Assembly (NCBI GenBank): GCA_019044685.2
Contig: JAGTXX020000017.1
Location: 124,001-188,000 of the forward strand
DNA: 64,000 nucleotides
Direction of reading: 5' to 3'
Origin: Nannochloris sp. 'desiccata'
Taxonomy: Eukaryota; Chlorophyta; Trebouxiophyceae; Chlorellales; Chlorellaceae
Shown: in pieces, positions 45,114 to 56,632 of the stretch
Position numbering within the stretch: the first letter of the stretch is position 1
How the letters are laid out: the number at the start of each line of letters is the position of its first letter
Made by a program: the position numbers and the translations under genes
Notes under the pieces: generated by a model
The model's input: only the letters and a program-made list of their open reading frames with translations
What the model was told of the DNA's origin: nothing
The model's database searches: none

Positions 45114-47138
45114 TCAACTTCTTGGTTGCTCTACATCGCTTCCACTTCCGCCACCTCCCACCTTGCTTTCATCGGTGCGGTGCTGCTGCTGTCCCGCCAA
45201 ATTTGGCCTTAAGGCCGTCACTGGCTCTTGCAACTCTTTTACCGCAGTGGCTGCCTCTCTTTCTTGATCTACATTTGCAAACTGAGCTTTCATTAAAGCA
45301 GGAGGGGGCAACCTCAAATAATCTATGCTCTCTTTCAGTATTCCCGCCCCTAAAATTAAGCCAAAGACGACGGAGTAACTAATAACCGCCCAAGATCCAA
45401 CTTGCTTGACATTAATGATGCCATAATAGATATTCGCGACAGCAAGAAGTACAGCCGATCGACCGATCCAGTGGTGTCCTAATGCCCAGGCTCTTCGATA
45501 CCGAGAATCTAAATGCGGTCGGAATAACAGAGCGCTAAGTTGTACTAAACCTAGTGTCGTTGCTGCGACGCCGAGATTGAAATGAAGCGTATACGTTGTT
45601 TTATTGCCTCCTAGAGCTGAGAAAATAAGTATAAATGCAGTTAAAACGCAAATCAACCCAAAAACTTGCATAGCACGGTGAATTTGAAACCAAATTGGGC
45701 CTAAATTTTTGAAAGATCTGGCGACAACTGTACCGCTCAAGATAACAGTCCATCCTATAACCATAAGCCACGCGTGTGCATTCTTTTTAGCCTCAGCGGA
45801 TGTGTCTGTGGTACTAATAGCTGCTCCAGAAGCAAGGTCAAGAGACGCAGCACCTCTGGTGTCGTGCTGCTGTAATAGCCCCGTGGTGGGATTTAATGTC
45901 CCTTTAGCATAGAGGACATTAAGCTGGCCATTAGTTATCGACGTAGCAGGTAAACTTACAGTAAATTTTCCCTGAGCATTACTACTCCCATCACTACGAG
46001 CTTCTACATTGCTGAACGCCAGCTGACCAGGTGGGGCTACTGCTCGACTACTTTTGCCGCCTAGAAAGTAGTCTTTCAAAACAGCCCCTTGTTGGAAATT
46101 TTCAGGGCTACAGATGTCAGGGGAGGATTCAGATACACAGGGGAGAAGTACTTGCGCAGTCGAGCCTACCATTTGTCCCGGGGTAGCAGGAAAGCCGAGA
46201 GCCAACCACTCGTTGCCGCTGATGGTGCCTGACAGCCCAAATTCTATACTTATATTACGACCACCACTGCTCCCAGACGGGGAAAATGAGTCGGGAGAAA
46301 GTGCGTTCCAATGGACAGTAAGTACGTTTGCTCCTAGGGTTGTACAGGTAGAAAAACTTGCAAGCACACTGCCACCTGTGCGACTGCATGTCGGGAGAGG
46401 TGGTATTGGACTAGTAGTATTGGGTGCCGTTGCAGCAGGAGTGGCAGCAGAAGCTTCAGCACGAAGGTTGTCGTTTACATCTCCAATCGTTGCTGCTGGA
46501 ATGCTACTACTTTTTAAGTCTGTAGTAACAACGTCATAGGGAAATGCAGCACCAATATGAGCTCGTAAACTGCCATCACTGGCCACCGGTCCTACCGCAG
46601 CAATATGCGTAAATGGATCTTTGGTAAGATCTTCTATAGAATCAGGTAACTCAACTGTAAATGTGGCCACTAGAGAGCCATCTTCAGAATCAACAGCAGC
46701 TGCAAAATCTTGGATTTGAAAAGAGCCAGGGATTTTAGTGGCTGGATCGTAATCAGTGAGCTTATATCCATCGATTCGAGCTCCAGTTGGGCAACCTGGA
46801 CCTAGTTCACATTTTAGGAGGATGACAGAGTCTGTACCGAGCATTCTGGGCCCAAAACCGAAGCCGCCCCAAGCCCCGCTGGCAGCAGCGTCAACTTTAA
46901 TTTTCAAGCCACCTCTCCAGGAAGTCCCAGATCCTATCACAGATGGAGTTAGAGTGTAGTAAAACGTATAAGGCACAAGCGGATCTAGGGTTGTGATTGT
47001 GCTGCAGTCTTCGAAGGTCTCTGGAGGAGAATCACCCACCGCCAGCTGGCAAGTATTGGGCTGTTCGGGGGGCAGCTGGGCCCAGCATGGGCAGTGCAAG
47101 ACTATCAAGGTTAAGTAAAATGAGATGAGAGTCTTCAT
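45114..47138 (-). CDS. DOMON and cytochrome b561 domain transmembrane protein
   Basis: Single exon, 674 residues. A signal peptide ('MKTLISFYLTLIVLHCPCWA') is followed by two DOMON domains: residues about 50-215, with 'WGGFGFGPRMLGTDSVIL', and about 250-430, with 'EWLALGFPATPGQMVGS'. The C-terminal quarter has four or five membrane helices of the b561 type, with paired histidines in 'KKNAHAWLMVIGW', 'IHRAMQVFGL', 'TLHFNLGVAAT' and 'GHHWIGRSA' positioned as heme ligands. Such proteins carry electrons across the plasma membrane or endomembranes, often from ascorbate, and may reduce ferric iron; DOMON domains bind heme or sugar. The electron donor and acceptor are not known. A truncated copy of its last codons lies at 43349-43519. 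Confidence 0.9.
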   Translation of the reverse strand: MKTLISFYLTLIVLHCPCWAQLPPEQPNTCQLAVGDSPPETFEDCSTITTLDPLVPYTFYYTLTPSVIGSGTSWRGGLKIKVDAAASGAWGGFGFGPRMLGTDSVILLKCELGPGCPTGARIDGYKLTDYDPATKIPGSFQIQDFAAAVDSEDGSLVATFTVELPDSIEDLTKDPFTHIAAVGPVASDGSLRAHIGAAFPYDVVTTDLKSSSIPAATIGDVNDNLRAEASAATPAATAPNTTSPIPPLPTCSRTGGSVLASFSTCTTLGANVLTVHWNALSPDSFSPSGSSGGRNISIEFGLSGTISGNEWLALGFPATPGQMVGSTAQVLLPCVSESSPDICSPENFQQGAVLKDYFLGGKSSRAVAPPGQLAFSNVEARSDGSSNAQGKFTVSLPATSITNGQLNVLYAKGTLNPTTGLLQQHDTRGAASLDLASGAAISTTDTSAEAKKNAHAWLMVIGWTVILSGTVVARSFKNLGPIWFQIHRAMQVFGLICVLTAFILIFSALGGNKTTYTLHFNLGVAATTLGLVQLSALLFRPHLDSRYRRAWALGHHWIGRSAVLLAVANIYYGIINVKQVGSWAVISYSVVFGLILGAGILKESIDYLRLPPPALMKAQFANVDQEREAATAVKELQEPVTALRPNLAGQQQHRTDESKVGGGGSGSDVEQPRS

Positions 47139-47426
47139 GGCGCTGGTGTTGCGGGTAACGAGATTTTGTTAAAACTTTTTTGCTACCCACCCAAGCAGCA
47201 TTACCTGTGTTGCAATAGCCTGCGATCTCTCACTCTCTAGCAGTATTTGGCAGATAAGCAAGGTAATGAGAATGCCAAGGACACCAAAGTTCAGGGTAAA
47301 TATAATTTACACGTTTGTTTGATGATTAGTACCAAGTCCCGCTACACCAACAGGCAGCAGCTATGTTTAAAAATCAGAAGTAGCAATAATTGATGCTAAT
47401 TTTTCATTAAATCGTATTTAGAGATA

Positions 47427-48959
47427 ATGGATGACCTTTTAGAAGTGGACCCACAAGTCCCACCGAAGCTTTTATGCATTTTACACGATGAATTTAAAGG
47501 TAAAAGTTGCAAATTGTCACCTCTGATCGCACATTTGGTAATTTGAGGCTCTCCCCTGCACCCTCGAAAACTCATAAATAATCTGTGTTTTCCATTCATA
47601 AAATATACAGATCCTTCAGGATGGTCACTGGCTCAAAATTCCAATTTTTTAAAAGGCGTTAAATGGTCACCAGACGGCGTCTGTTACCTCACTGCAGCAG
47701 ATGACAATTGCCTTCGTATCTACGATATACCACCATCTCTAGGATCATCTGTGGCAATTTTAGACGATGATGAAAATCTAGATAGAAGTAGCAATGATCC
47801 TAGTCAACAGCAACTACATGGCGACCTGTATTCTCCCGCTCTTCGAATAAAGGCTGGGGAGCTTATTTACGACTATGCGTGGTACCCCTGGGCTTCGGCA
47901 ATCGATCCAGCAACTTGTTGTTTTGCTGTGACCACCCGTGCACACCCTGTTCACCTCTATGATGCTGTATCAGGCCAATTACGCTGTTCTTATAGGCCGT
48001 TTAATAAGCTTGATGAAATGGAGGCAGCTTATAGCATCAATTTTAGCCCGGATGGCTCTAAAATCTTTGCTGGAGGACGCAATAGTGTCATATATATTTT
48101 TGATTTGAATCGACCGGGCAGAGATCATGATACGATATCTACTTATAGTAAAAATAATGAAAACAAGAGCAAAAGTTTTGGTGGTCAAATCAGTGGTCAA
48201 CCAGGAATCATTTCATGCATAGCATGCGCTAAAGATATCACTGGTCTCATGGCTGCTGGTTCATATTCAGGTATAGCTGCTCTCTACGATTATAGAACAC
48301 CAACACAGCAACTCGCGGTGTTAGAAGGCCACACTGGGGGTATTACTCACTTGAAATTCTCTCCTTGCGGGACCTATCTCTACACCGGAGCCAGAAGAGA
48401 TGGTCTTATTTACTGCTGGGATGCCCGCAACATGTCTGGAGCGATGTATCAATTACAACGAGAAGTGAGTACGACGAATCAGCGTGTATATTTCGATATT
48501 GAGCCTTGTGGAAGGCACTTAGCAAGTGGTGGTGAAGATGGTGTTCTAAGGTTTTGGGATTTGCGAGATGGTAGTGAAGCTGGAAAGTTTAGAGTTGCTG
48601 AAAGTGATACAGTGAATGGATGTGAGTTTCACCCTAGTTTACCTGTGTTGGCTACTGCCACAGGGCATCGTAGATTCTTTGATGACGAGGAAGAGAATAG
48701 TTCGGAGGAAGAAGAGGTTGAAGAGCCAAGGGATGACACCGGTGTGGAAGACCATGGTGATCGTCTAGAAACAAGTAGTGGCGGGGAAGATGATACAGTA
48801 AAGTGCGTTAGAAGTGGGGAAGGGCAGTTTAGTTTAAACCGGGATGAGAATGCTCTCTGTTTGTTTAGGGTGGGAATGAGGGTGGTCAACTTGAAGGACG
48901 ATGACGTTTTGGTGGGGTCTGCTGAGGCCGCAACCACAAAAAACATTCAAGGTTCGTAA
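47427..48959 (+). CDS. WRAP53: WD-repeat protein WDR79/TCAB1
   Basis: Two exons, 47427-47499 and 47611-48959, joined within a GAT codon; 473 residues. The start region has 'DPSGWSLAQNSNFLKGVKWSPDG', followed by six or seven WD-like blades. The motif 'GELIYDYAWYPWASA' and the order 'CFAVTTRAHPVHLYD', 'GQLRCSYRPFNKLDE' and 'AYSINFSPDGSKIFAGG' are characteristic of TCAB1/WDR79. That protein binds the CAB box of small Cajal-body RNAs and, in animals, of telomerase RNA. An acidic loop (Glu/Asp-rich) interrupts the last blades. In an alga a scaRNA role is more certain than a telomerase role. TGTAA lies at 48995. Confidence 0.88.
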
Positions 48960-49319
48960 ACTGCCGAATTTTTTGCCTTGCGCTCGTGATTAGATGTAAA
49001 ATATGTATATTAACGGCAAATATGGTGCGCGAGTTGAGTTTTTAGGGGTTTTTTTGACACTTCGTTCCAACTGCCAGCAACAAAATTCGCAACGAACTTT
49101 CGTCTCATACGAGTTTTGGGCAAACTAACAACATTCGCAAGGCATACTCTATTTTATTAACTTCTTAATACATTGTTCTATCTATTCAAGCTACTAACTT
49201 CTGCCCGTAAGTGCTGAAAAATAACGCCATTCATTGAATTTCTCCAATCACACCCCCATCAGTGATCAGGCCCACCTGACTCACATTTCCGTGCCTGCCC
49301 TTTTCTTATTTCATTCCAG
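48960..49319. other. Intergenic region
   Basis: 3' flank of the WDR79 gene and upstream region of the small Myb gene. No gene or RNA feature recognised. Confidence 0.45.
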
Positions 49320-49640
49320 ATGGGTAGTGTGGCTCGTATTTGGACTGATGAGGGTGTATCCCGGCTTTTACAGCTAGCAGGTACGCCATTTGCATTCAAA
49401 ATTGATATGATCACTGGTTATTTGCCCTCCTGACCCTTTTTCTCACTCTGCATTCGTTGTTATTTATTCCCAGGAACATTTGCTAGAACTAACCAAGGCG
49501 CCATCGACGCATTGTCCAACCAGGGTGGTGATCATTGGCAAGCTTGGGCGGCTGATCTTAATGAAGCCGGGGTGAACAACTCAAGAGTTACCGCCTTGCA
49601 AGTCCAGCAAAAAATGGCTGCTTCGCGTCCAAGGCGTTGA
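49320..49640 (+). CDS. Small single Myb/SANT-like domain protein
   Basis: Two exons, 49320-49380 and 49474-49640, with a glycine codon split 1+2; 75 residues. The spacing of tryptophans and helix residues ('IWTDEGVSRLLQLAG' ... 'GGDHWQAWAADLNEAG' ... 'ALQVQQKM') fits a three-helix Myb/SANT fold, with the third, recognition-like helix ending in a basic tail 'SRPRR'. No other domain is present, so it may be a small transcriptional regulator or a dominant-negative-type protein. It is short, so a further upstream or downstream exon cannot be excluded. Its last 53 bp overlap a minus-strand open frame. Confidence 0.5.
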
Positions 49641-49773
49641 GCAGGGACATTGGAATATTATCATCATCTAAAACCTCGTTAACCACTGCGTATCGGAACG
49701 GGTTTTGATCATCATCGTCACTGTCATCATAACAGACAATGGACTGGGATAAAAAAGCCTGATCGGCCTGCAT
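49588..49773 (-). CDS. Small acidic open frame, uncertain
   Basis: ATG-initiated frame of 61 codons with an Asp-rich patch ('CYDDSDDDDQNPF') and a plausible amphipathic end ('NIPMSLLNALDAKQPFF'). Codon composition looks gene-like, but there is no known domain. It converges on and overlaps the Myb gene by 53 bp. It could be the last exon of an unrecognised minus-strand gene or chance. Confidence 0.25.
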   Translation of the reverse strand: MQADQAFLSQSIVCYDDSDDDDQNPFRYAVVNEVLDDDNIPMSLLNALDAKQPFFAGLARR

Positions 49774-50118
49774 TGCAGCTGGAAATAATGCAATTGATGT
49801 AATCCTTGAGTTTTACAAGAAATAGTGGAAATTTAGAGGGTTCAAGTTTTATGTGTCAAAAACAGTTAGCCAAGAAACTCTCCGAATTTTTTTTGTGGTT
49901 GGGGCCTGAGGAAGGTGAGGAAATAACGTGAAAATTCAATGTTGAGAATCACAATTGTAATTTATTGATAACCTCAAATCAAGTGAACACGTCATTCGGG
50001 TCGTAAGCCTCAAAGAAATAGTAATCTTTGCTGTAAAAAATAATCAAATATAAATGATCTAAAATTTCGAGGTAGATATGAATTATGGCGACATAAGCGC
50101 TTAGATCTGGATCTCAAC
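49774..50118. other. Upstream region of DEX1
   Basis: AT-rich. On the minus strand, an acceptor-like TTTTTTACAG at about 50034-50043 is followed by 17 open codons and a TGA. It looks like a terminal exon but has no partner. No other feature seen. Confidence 0.35.
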
Positions 50119-53004
50119 ATGAGAATTGTATTGCTTGGGAGCGCATTGCTATTTTGGAGCTTATCTGGCATCGCGTCTGCTCAAATCAGTAATTCTGTAG
50201 CTGATGACTCTGACGTAAAAATTGACGGCAATAAATTTTTAAAAAGGGAAGCATTCTCTGACAAACGTGGCGATGCACCATTCAGAAGGTAATATTTGCT
50301 TGAATCAAACTCTTCGCTCCGCTAAAATCCCTGCTTGATCACATCACACCAAAATTCTACCCCCCTCGTCCCTTCAAAGCTGAGTCTCCCCTCTTCCCAA
50401 AAATACAGAGACGAAACTGAGAACAGCGTTTGTGGACAAGATCTTGCTGTCCGTTGGCATGCAGAAGTCAGTTCTTCCATCTACGCCACCCCTCTCATCA
50501 CAGATCTCTACAATGACGGCCGCAAAGATATCATCATTCCAGGATTCCGCCGCCGTTTACACATCTTAGAAGGCCGTACTGGCGCTGAAGACACTATTTT
50601 CGAAGCGCAGCATCGCTCTACGCTACATGCTAGCCCTCTATTATACGATATCGATTTTGACGGGGTACTAGATATCCTAGTAGCCACTTATGATGGTGAC
50701 ATTCAATTTTTTAAAGATACTGGCGCCGAAGCGTCCTATCGTCTTTTCATTCCTAGACTTCGAGTGAAACGCGATTGGTATGCAGGATTAAACCCTGATC
50801 CCAATGATCATAGTCACCCTGATGTGGGTGCTGATGCTGACGACTCTGGCATTGGAGAGAGGAGTAATATAGGCAGAAGGAGAAGAGAAGGTGGTGACGG
50901 TAGTGGTGGCGGGAGTGGTAGTCAGAAACGCCGTCGTTCTTTGCTTCAAGTTGACGTTGCATCCTTGCACAATAATGGAGGTGCTACTGTCCAGCAACGT
51001 GAGGAAATCAGTGAAGAAGCTGCTGAATCATTTACTGAGCTCTTTGCTGACGAAGAACAAAACCAAGGCGGCGATGTCGGTGGTCGTGGCGGAGGTGCTG
51101 ATGTGCATGAGCCTGACAACTCTAGCAGAGATGCAGATTGGTTGGATGATACGAATGTTTATGATGAAATAGATGATGAAGAGTACGATGGCCCATTCGT
51201 TGGTGGTGATGAAGACAATGAAGAAAAAGACAACGAAGAAGAAAAAGAAAATACAAATCATGTTCTTCATGGCGGTAATGTCCGGCATGTACGTAGAGGT
51301 CACCGAGGTCGTCAAGAACGACCCCATAGCCACGGTAATTCTCACTACGATGATAGTGAGTTTATTGAAGAAGAGACTGATGATTATTTCAACGTCTATA
51401 CCCCTCCTGGCGACAACAACAACAACGATAATGATCTTATCAAGGATGGCCACGGTGGAGATTATCAAGCGAAAGCGGAACTCTGGGAAGACGACATGAA
51501 CACCGCCCCTGATGAAATCAGCCCTGAAGTCGACGCTCCATACGTCTGGATAGACGCTCACGTCATGGCGACCCCTTCTATCGCAGATATAGACAACGAT
51601 GGTCGAGATGAACTCGTTGTTCCAGTATCATACTTTTTTGACCCTGGAGATTACGCTGCTGACTCAGCGCGAGCACGTGCTGCTGTAGGTAAAGACGGAG
51701 ACCCTGGTAAATACCTCGCATCTGGTATAGTGGTGTACGATCTCCATACACGGGGAATCAAATGGAATCAACACCTAGATCTGTCAACAAGGTATACTCG
51801 GTACAAGGCGGAGATTCATTCAATACCTACACTCGCTGATATTGATAATGATGGCCGATTAGAGATTATTGTAGGTACATCCATGGGATGGGTGTACGTC
51901 CTGGACCCCAACACTGGCCAGGCGTTGGATGGATGGCCTGTACAATTGGGCGATGTTCAAGGACAAGTGGCAGTAGGGGATGTTGATAACGATGGATGGC
52001 TTGAAATAATCGCAGGTGATGCCCGTGGAAGCGTTGTTGCATTAAGATTGAGTGGTAAAGAAGTGTGGGAACGACATGTGGGGAGTGCAATTGGTGCTGG
52101 AGCGACTCTTGCAGATTTTGATGGTGACGGGAAATTAGAGATCGTTATTGGTACTTTTGATGGTCGTATTTTTGTATTAGATGGCGCTACGGGAAAAGAT
52201 AAACCTGGTTTCCCATTTAGGACATATGGAAGAATCACAGCTCCAATTATGGTAACAAAACTCTCAGATCCAAAGCTTCCAGGGCTACAATTAGTTGCTA
52301 CCTCACATGACGGGTTTTTGTATGTGGTGGATTCTTTAACTGCGTGCGCTGATTCTCTGGATTTAGGCGAGCCGTCGTACGCTATGGTATTAGCAGATGA
52401 TTTAGCACATACAGGACGTATGGATCTCCTCGTAGCAACCGCAGGAGGGAATATATATGCGATTCGAACTCCAGCAAAGTTCCAACCTCTGAAAGTCTGG
52501 CCGAGTCAAACACCTGGGCCTGGCACTGCTGGCTTTGTAGCAAAATGGGATTGGGAGGGAATCTACGCGACAGCTGCGTCACGTGTCCCTCGCGATGTTC
52601 GTGGAGAAGCTGTTCAAGTACGGGTGACTGTAGTGGATAAACGCCCCCCTTTGATTGGAGGAAAACTTCATGGTCCTTACAAAATATCCGTAGCTCTACA
52701 AGGAGTAGGGGCCAAAGAGATGGGTATGGGCGATCAACCAGTGATTGGTATGAGTAATATAGTGAATAAAACAGGGACCTACGTGATGGAAATACCCTGC
52801 CCTCGAACCCGCACTTCCGCGACAATCAGAGTTGAAATGAAAGATGAGACGGGGGCGATGTTTTCCGATGAATTTGCTCTGTCTTTCCATATTCATTTTT
52901 ATAGATTGTTGAAATGGTTGGCGGTAGGGCCGTTTGCGTTTACTGCAGCTGCGGTGTTGTTTATGAGTGGAGGGAATGCCCTACGAGTGGAATTGCCTTC
53001 TTAA
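50119..53004 (+). CDS. DEX1: DEX1-like FG-GAP/integrin-alpha repeat membrane protein
   Basis: Two exons, 50119-50288 and 50409-53004, with an arginine codon split 2+1; 921 residues. A signal peptide ('MRIVLLGSALLFWSLSGIASA') and one C-terminal membrane helix ('WLAVGPFAFTAAAVLFM') make it type I, with nearly all of it lumenal or extracellular. Repeated blades carry calcium-loop motifs: 'DIDFDGVLDILVA', 'DIDNDGRDELVVP', 'DIDNDGRLEIIVG', 'DVDNDGWLEIIAG' and 'DFDGDGKLEIVIG'. A ~250-residue Asp/Glu/His/Gly-rich insert interrupts the propeller. The order matches Arabidopsis DEX1, required for pollen exine patterning and thought to bind calcium at the cell surface. In an alga a wall or secretory role is likely but unproven. 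TGTAA lies at 53061. Confidence 0.9.
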
Positions 53005-53338
53005 GGAAACAGAAACAATTAATTATTCACTTTATTCTCATTTAGGGTTTTTTTTGCTCGTGTAAGAACTCTCAAGACCTATTTCTGCATTTTAGTGAGG
53101 TTATTTTATAACAATTTACCAAGGGTATTGGGTAGCAAAGCAAACAAAAAACAGCATCATCAAGCATCGGGTGGGGGCAGAGTGTATCATGGAGTACAAA
53201 ATTCAGGAAAAAGACAAAAAAAATTAAAAGTTCAATGCAATTATATATAATTCATAACTTTCTTCCTATCTTCTCTGGACGTATTAACCTTTTCTTTTTG
53301 TCTCTATCTATCATAGGTAAAAGATAATCATTTTCTTT
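53005..53338. other. 3' flanks of convergent DEX1 and enoyl reductase genes
   Basis: AT-rich, probably untranslated sequence. No gene or RNA feature recognised. Confidence 0.5.
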
Positions 53339-54642
53339 TTACTTTCTCTCAGCTTGTCTGTCAAGGAGAGTCTTAGAATCAGGGGCCAGTCCCATAATAT
53401 TGAGTCCATTATCAACATACATCACCTGGCCGGTAATCGCAGATGCCAAGGGAGAAAGTAAAAATGCAGCAACTCGGCCAACCTCGATCGCATGAAGTTC
53501 CTTTTGGAAAGGAGCGTTTTCATAAGAGTATGCAATCATATCATCAATAAATCCAATAGCTTTGGCAGCACGAGAGCCAAGAGGGCCAGCAGAGATGGAG
53601 TTGACACGAACTTGATGTTTGCGACCGGCTTCGTAGGCAAGCACTCTGGTATCTGATTCAAGAGCAGCTTTAGCGGAGGACATACCACCACCATATCCGG
53701 GAATGACCTTATCAGCAGCAATATACGTAAGGGAGATAGCAGAGCCACCGACGTTCATCAAGGGAGCGAAGTGCTGGAGCATAGAGACGAAAGAGTATGA
53801 AGAAGCAGACATTGCTGCGAGATAGCCCTTGCGAGAGGTTTCCAAAAGAGGTTTAGCGACTTCAGGCCCATTAGCAAGAGAATGAACGACAATATCGATC
53901 TTGCCAATGTCTTTTTGAACCTTACCAGCGACTTCAGAGACAGTCCATCCTTGGTTGCCGGCATAACGTTTGTTGGTAGCAATCTCTTCAGGCACGTCGT
54001 CAAGGGAGTCAAAAACGGCATCCATGGGGTAGATATGGCTGAATTCCATAAGTTTACCGTTCGAGAGTTTGCGGGATTCATCGAATTTGCCACGACGGAA
54101 GCTGGTTTCAAAAATGTTTAAGGCAGGAACCCAGACGCCAATGGAAATTTCACAACCAGCTTCAGCAAGAGACTTGGCAATAGCCCATCCGAAACCCTGC
54201 ATATAGTATAGTAAGGATAATTAAATAAGACGTCGACTCTCTTTAATAAAATGGGGTAAGAAAAAGGGTAGCGAGGACAGCAGTTGTGTCACTTACATTG
54301 TCATCAGCAATTCCGGCAATGAAAGCCTTCTTGCCTGCAAATAGAACATGTAATATAAGCTTCATATATTAAAGAACCCATAATGCGTAAATGCGATACA
54401 ATGTATCAGGCGAGGCTAGTTTACTAACCGCGCAGATCGATTGTAAGTCCATCTCCGTTGGCAGTGACAGACACAGTGCTAGACTTGCGGCTTCGGATTG
54501 CGATGGGACGTCCAGGAGCAAAGACAGCAATCTGGCTAGGGCGAGTGACCTGAACAGCTCTAGCAGCGTTGGACCTGGCGACATGGGTGCGCTGCATGGC
54601 GCTGATGACAGTCTGAGCGCGACTGATGGTCTGAGAAGCCAT
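53339..54642 (-). CDS. FABI: Enoyl-[acyl-carrier-protein] reductase (NADH), chloroplast
   Basis: Three exons: 54429-54642, 54297-54334 (38 nt) and 53339-54196; all joins keep frame; 369 residues. The first 60 residues are Ser/Thr/Arg/Ala-rich with almost no acidic residues, a chloroplast transit peptide. The enzyme is an SDR of the FabI type: '[20 protein letters not shown]' for NADH binding, '[10 protein letters not shown]', '[22 protein letters not shown]' with the catalytic Tyr/Lys, and 'VNSISAGPL'. It performs the last reduction of each plastid fatty-acid synthesis cycle. Plant MOD1 is the orthologue and shares the insert around '[16 protein letters not shown]'. The call is secure. Confidence 0.95.
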
Positions 54643-55314
54643 TGTAGATAAGAGATATAGAGTTAAACAATTAGATTTATAATGCACGTTGTTTGCTAAA
54701 TGACGACCAAACTGGCTGCATCAACCAAAAATGAAAATTTTCTTCTTGGCCAAGGCCCCATTGCACTTTTGGACGCAGGTCGTATAGTTAACTTATGTCA
54801 ATAGTGTGCCATTGGTATCATTTGTACTGTCCGCACACGGGTTTTGGATGGAGGGCAGCGCGAGAGGAGGTCAAGACGATTAAAACGTATGGTGCCGCCT
54901 AAAACGTCACCACCCACCGCCCTTTTTTAATCTTTATAGATGGGCTTGCTTAGGGGCTGCAAGCGTGCCTTTAAAGCATTGTGATTGTTGTACACGCAGT
55001 TTGGAAAGCTCAAATTCTCAAGTTAATATAAATCCGTGCATTACAGAATGCTGTTGCTCCGGTCACTGCACGGTGCAGTGAGAGCCACTTGCCAATATTT
55101 ATCAAAGAACATATTTATTTAACAACATTTATTCTAATAGGAAATTCAACAGTTTTAAATACAATTGAAACCCCTACTGTGCCGTTTATACCGCACGTTA
55201 CAGGTGTGTTCTATCGATTCAACCAAAGAATTCCACAATCTTGTTCAAAGAAAAGTCCTTATCGCGGCTATACGCACCATACAAATCATTATATACCATA
55301 TTCCATCATTCCTT
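54643..55314. other. Divergent upstream region
   Basis: Between the enoyl reductase start (-) and the unknown membrane-protein start (+). No gene, tRNA or conserved promoter box recognised; an open frame at 55089-55367 has no domain. Confidence 0.4.
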
Positions 55315-56107
55315 ATGGTTCCATGGATGAAGCCATCTCAGATTGGCCGCGCATTGCCCGCGGGTAGCTCAAAAAATATGGTGCTCCCAACCCGCTTTTC
55401 AAGCACACGGATTGGTAGTTTGAATATGCTTTCTGCAATGCGTAGTCAGCCCGCGGATAACAAGAATTCCCTAAAAAAATCAGGTTCCTCTTCAAACTTA
55501 TCACAATTACAATCGACGGTGACAGCAACAGCAACAGCAGGAGCCCTCGCTCGCATTGTCCCTCAAGCTTCTTCAACCGCAATGGGGAGCACACAGCAGC
55601 CTTCTCTTGCATCATTAGTGGTAGGTTCACCATCGCTGCGCTTTTCTTTCTTTTCTCCATTCTTTTTTTTCTCAACCTGCCGCCTCTCTTCTGTGTCAAC
55701 TGCTCGTTATATTTTTCTCACTTAAAAACTTTCCCCCCTTCTTCTTGTTCTTGCAGACATCTAGCATAGATTTTGAAGAAAGGCTTCATGACATTGTCGC
55801 CGCCGAGGTTGAATCTGCTATTGCTATTGCAGTACGCAATGCTATGGAGAAGGAAATGGTCAGCGTTGAGGAAGCCGTCAGCAACGCGTTAAAGGCGGAT
55901 CGCAACTCGATGGATCTGAGAGCTAATGTGAATACTTTGGTAGCTGTTATTGGGATTGTTATCTTTGAGAGAGGGGTTTGGACAGCTTGGGATGTCTGTT
56001 TTGGTGACTCTGCGTGGAGTGAAGTTGTTTCTGTTGGAATTGGTCTTGGAATCTTGACAGCAATCCGGGTGTTTAACATTCCGTTAGCAGAATGGAGAAA
56101 GCCTTGA
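55315..56107 (+). CDS. Unrecognised protein with C-terminal membrane segments
   Basis: Two exons, 55315-55620 and 55757-56107, joined in phase 0; 218 residues from the ATG at 55315 (an in-frame ATG at 55327 is also possible). The N-terminal ~100 residues are Ser/Thr/Arg-rich and lack structure, possibly an organelle transit peptide. Residues about 103-145 form an amphipathic helix ('FEERLHDIVAAEVESAIAIA'). Two hydrophobic stretches follow ('TLVAVIGIVIFERGVWTAW', 'VVSVGIGLGILTAIRVF'), then a short tail. I do not know a family with this arrangement. Splice sites and the composition of exon 2 support a real gene. Confidence 0.55.
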
Positions 56108-56632
56108 TTGCCGTTTAGTATGGCCCCAATAATAATACAAATTTAATAGAATTGCGATTGTTATTAGTTTACCTTTTTTGCAGCCTTTGGTTGCTTGGCT
56201 TAGCTAGGCTGTGCTGTGGAAAATCCTTTGGAAGGAAGCACCGAGCGGAATTTAATATGTTTTGCCGTTATTCTGTTTTCTAGGTAGTTTTCAATATGAA
56301 TCTTTGACTTTGAATTAGTGCATTGTCACCCAAGACTGTATTTTATAACGATACTATGTATATCAACCAAAAACTGACATTTAATGAATGCTGTAAAAGT
56401 GAATTTAAGACTTTAAACTTGAGCGGTTGTGGGTGTACACATGTGCTGGCAGTGATTTGGGAATTGGTATTTAAGCTTCTGTGAGCCTTTTTTAAACAAA
56501 ATTAAAATTAATTGCACACTAAAGCGTTATTTTGAAAACACTATTGGACTTGTTTGTCGTGTGCAAAAGAGCAGAAGCGTCTTTTTCATAGCGTTGAGAT
56601 CACTCTTCGATCGTAAAAGAGCACGTTTTGGG
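56108..56632. other. Intergenic region
   Basis: 3' flank of the unknown membrane-protein gene and upstream region of TMEM120. No gene recognised. Confidence 0.45.
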
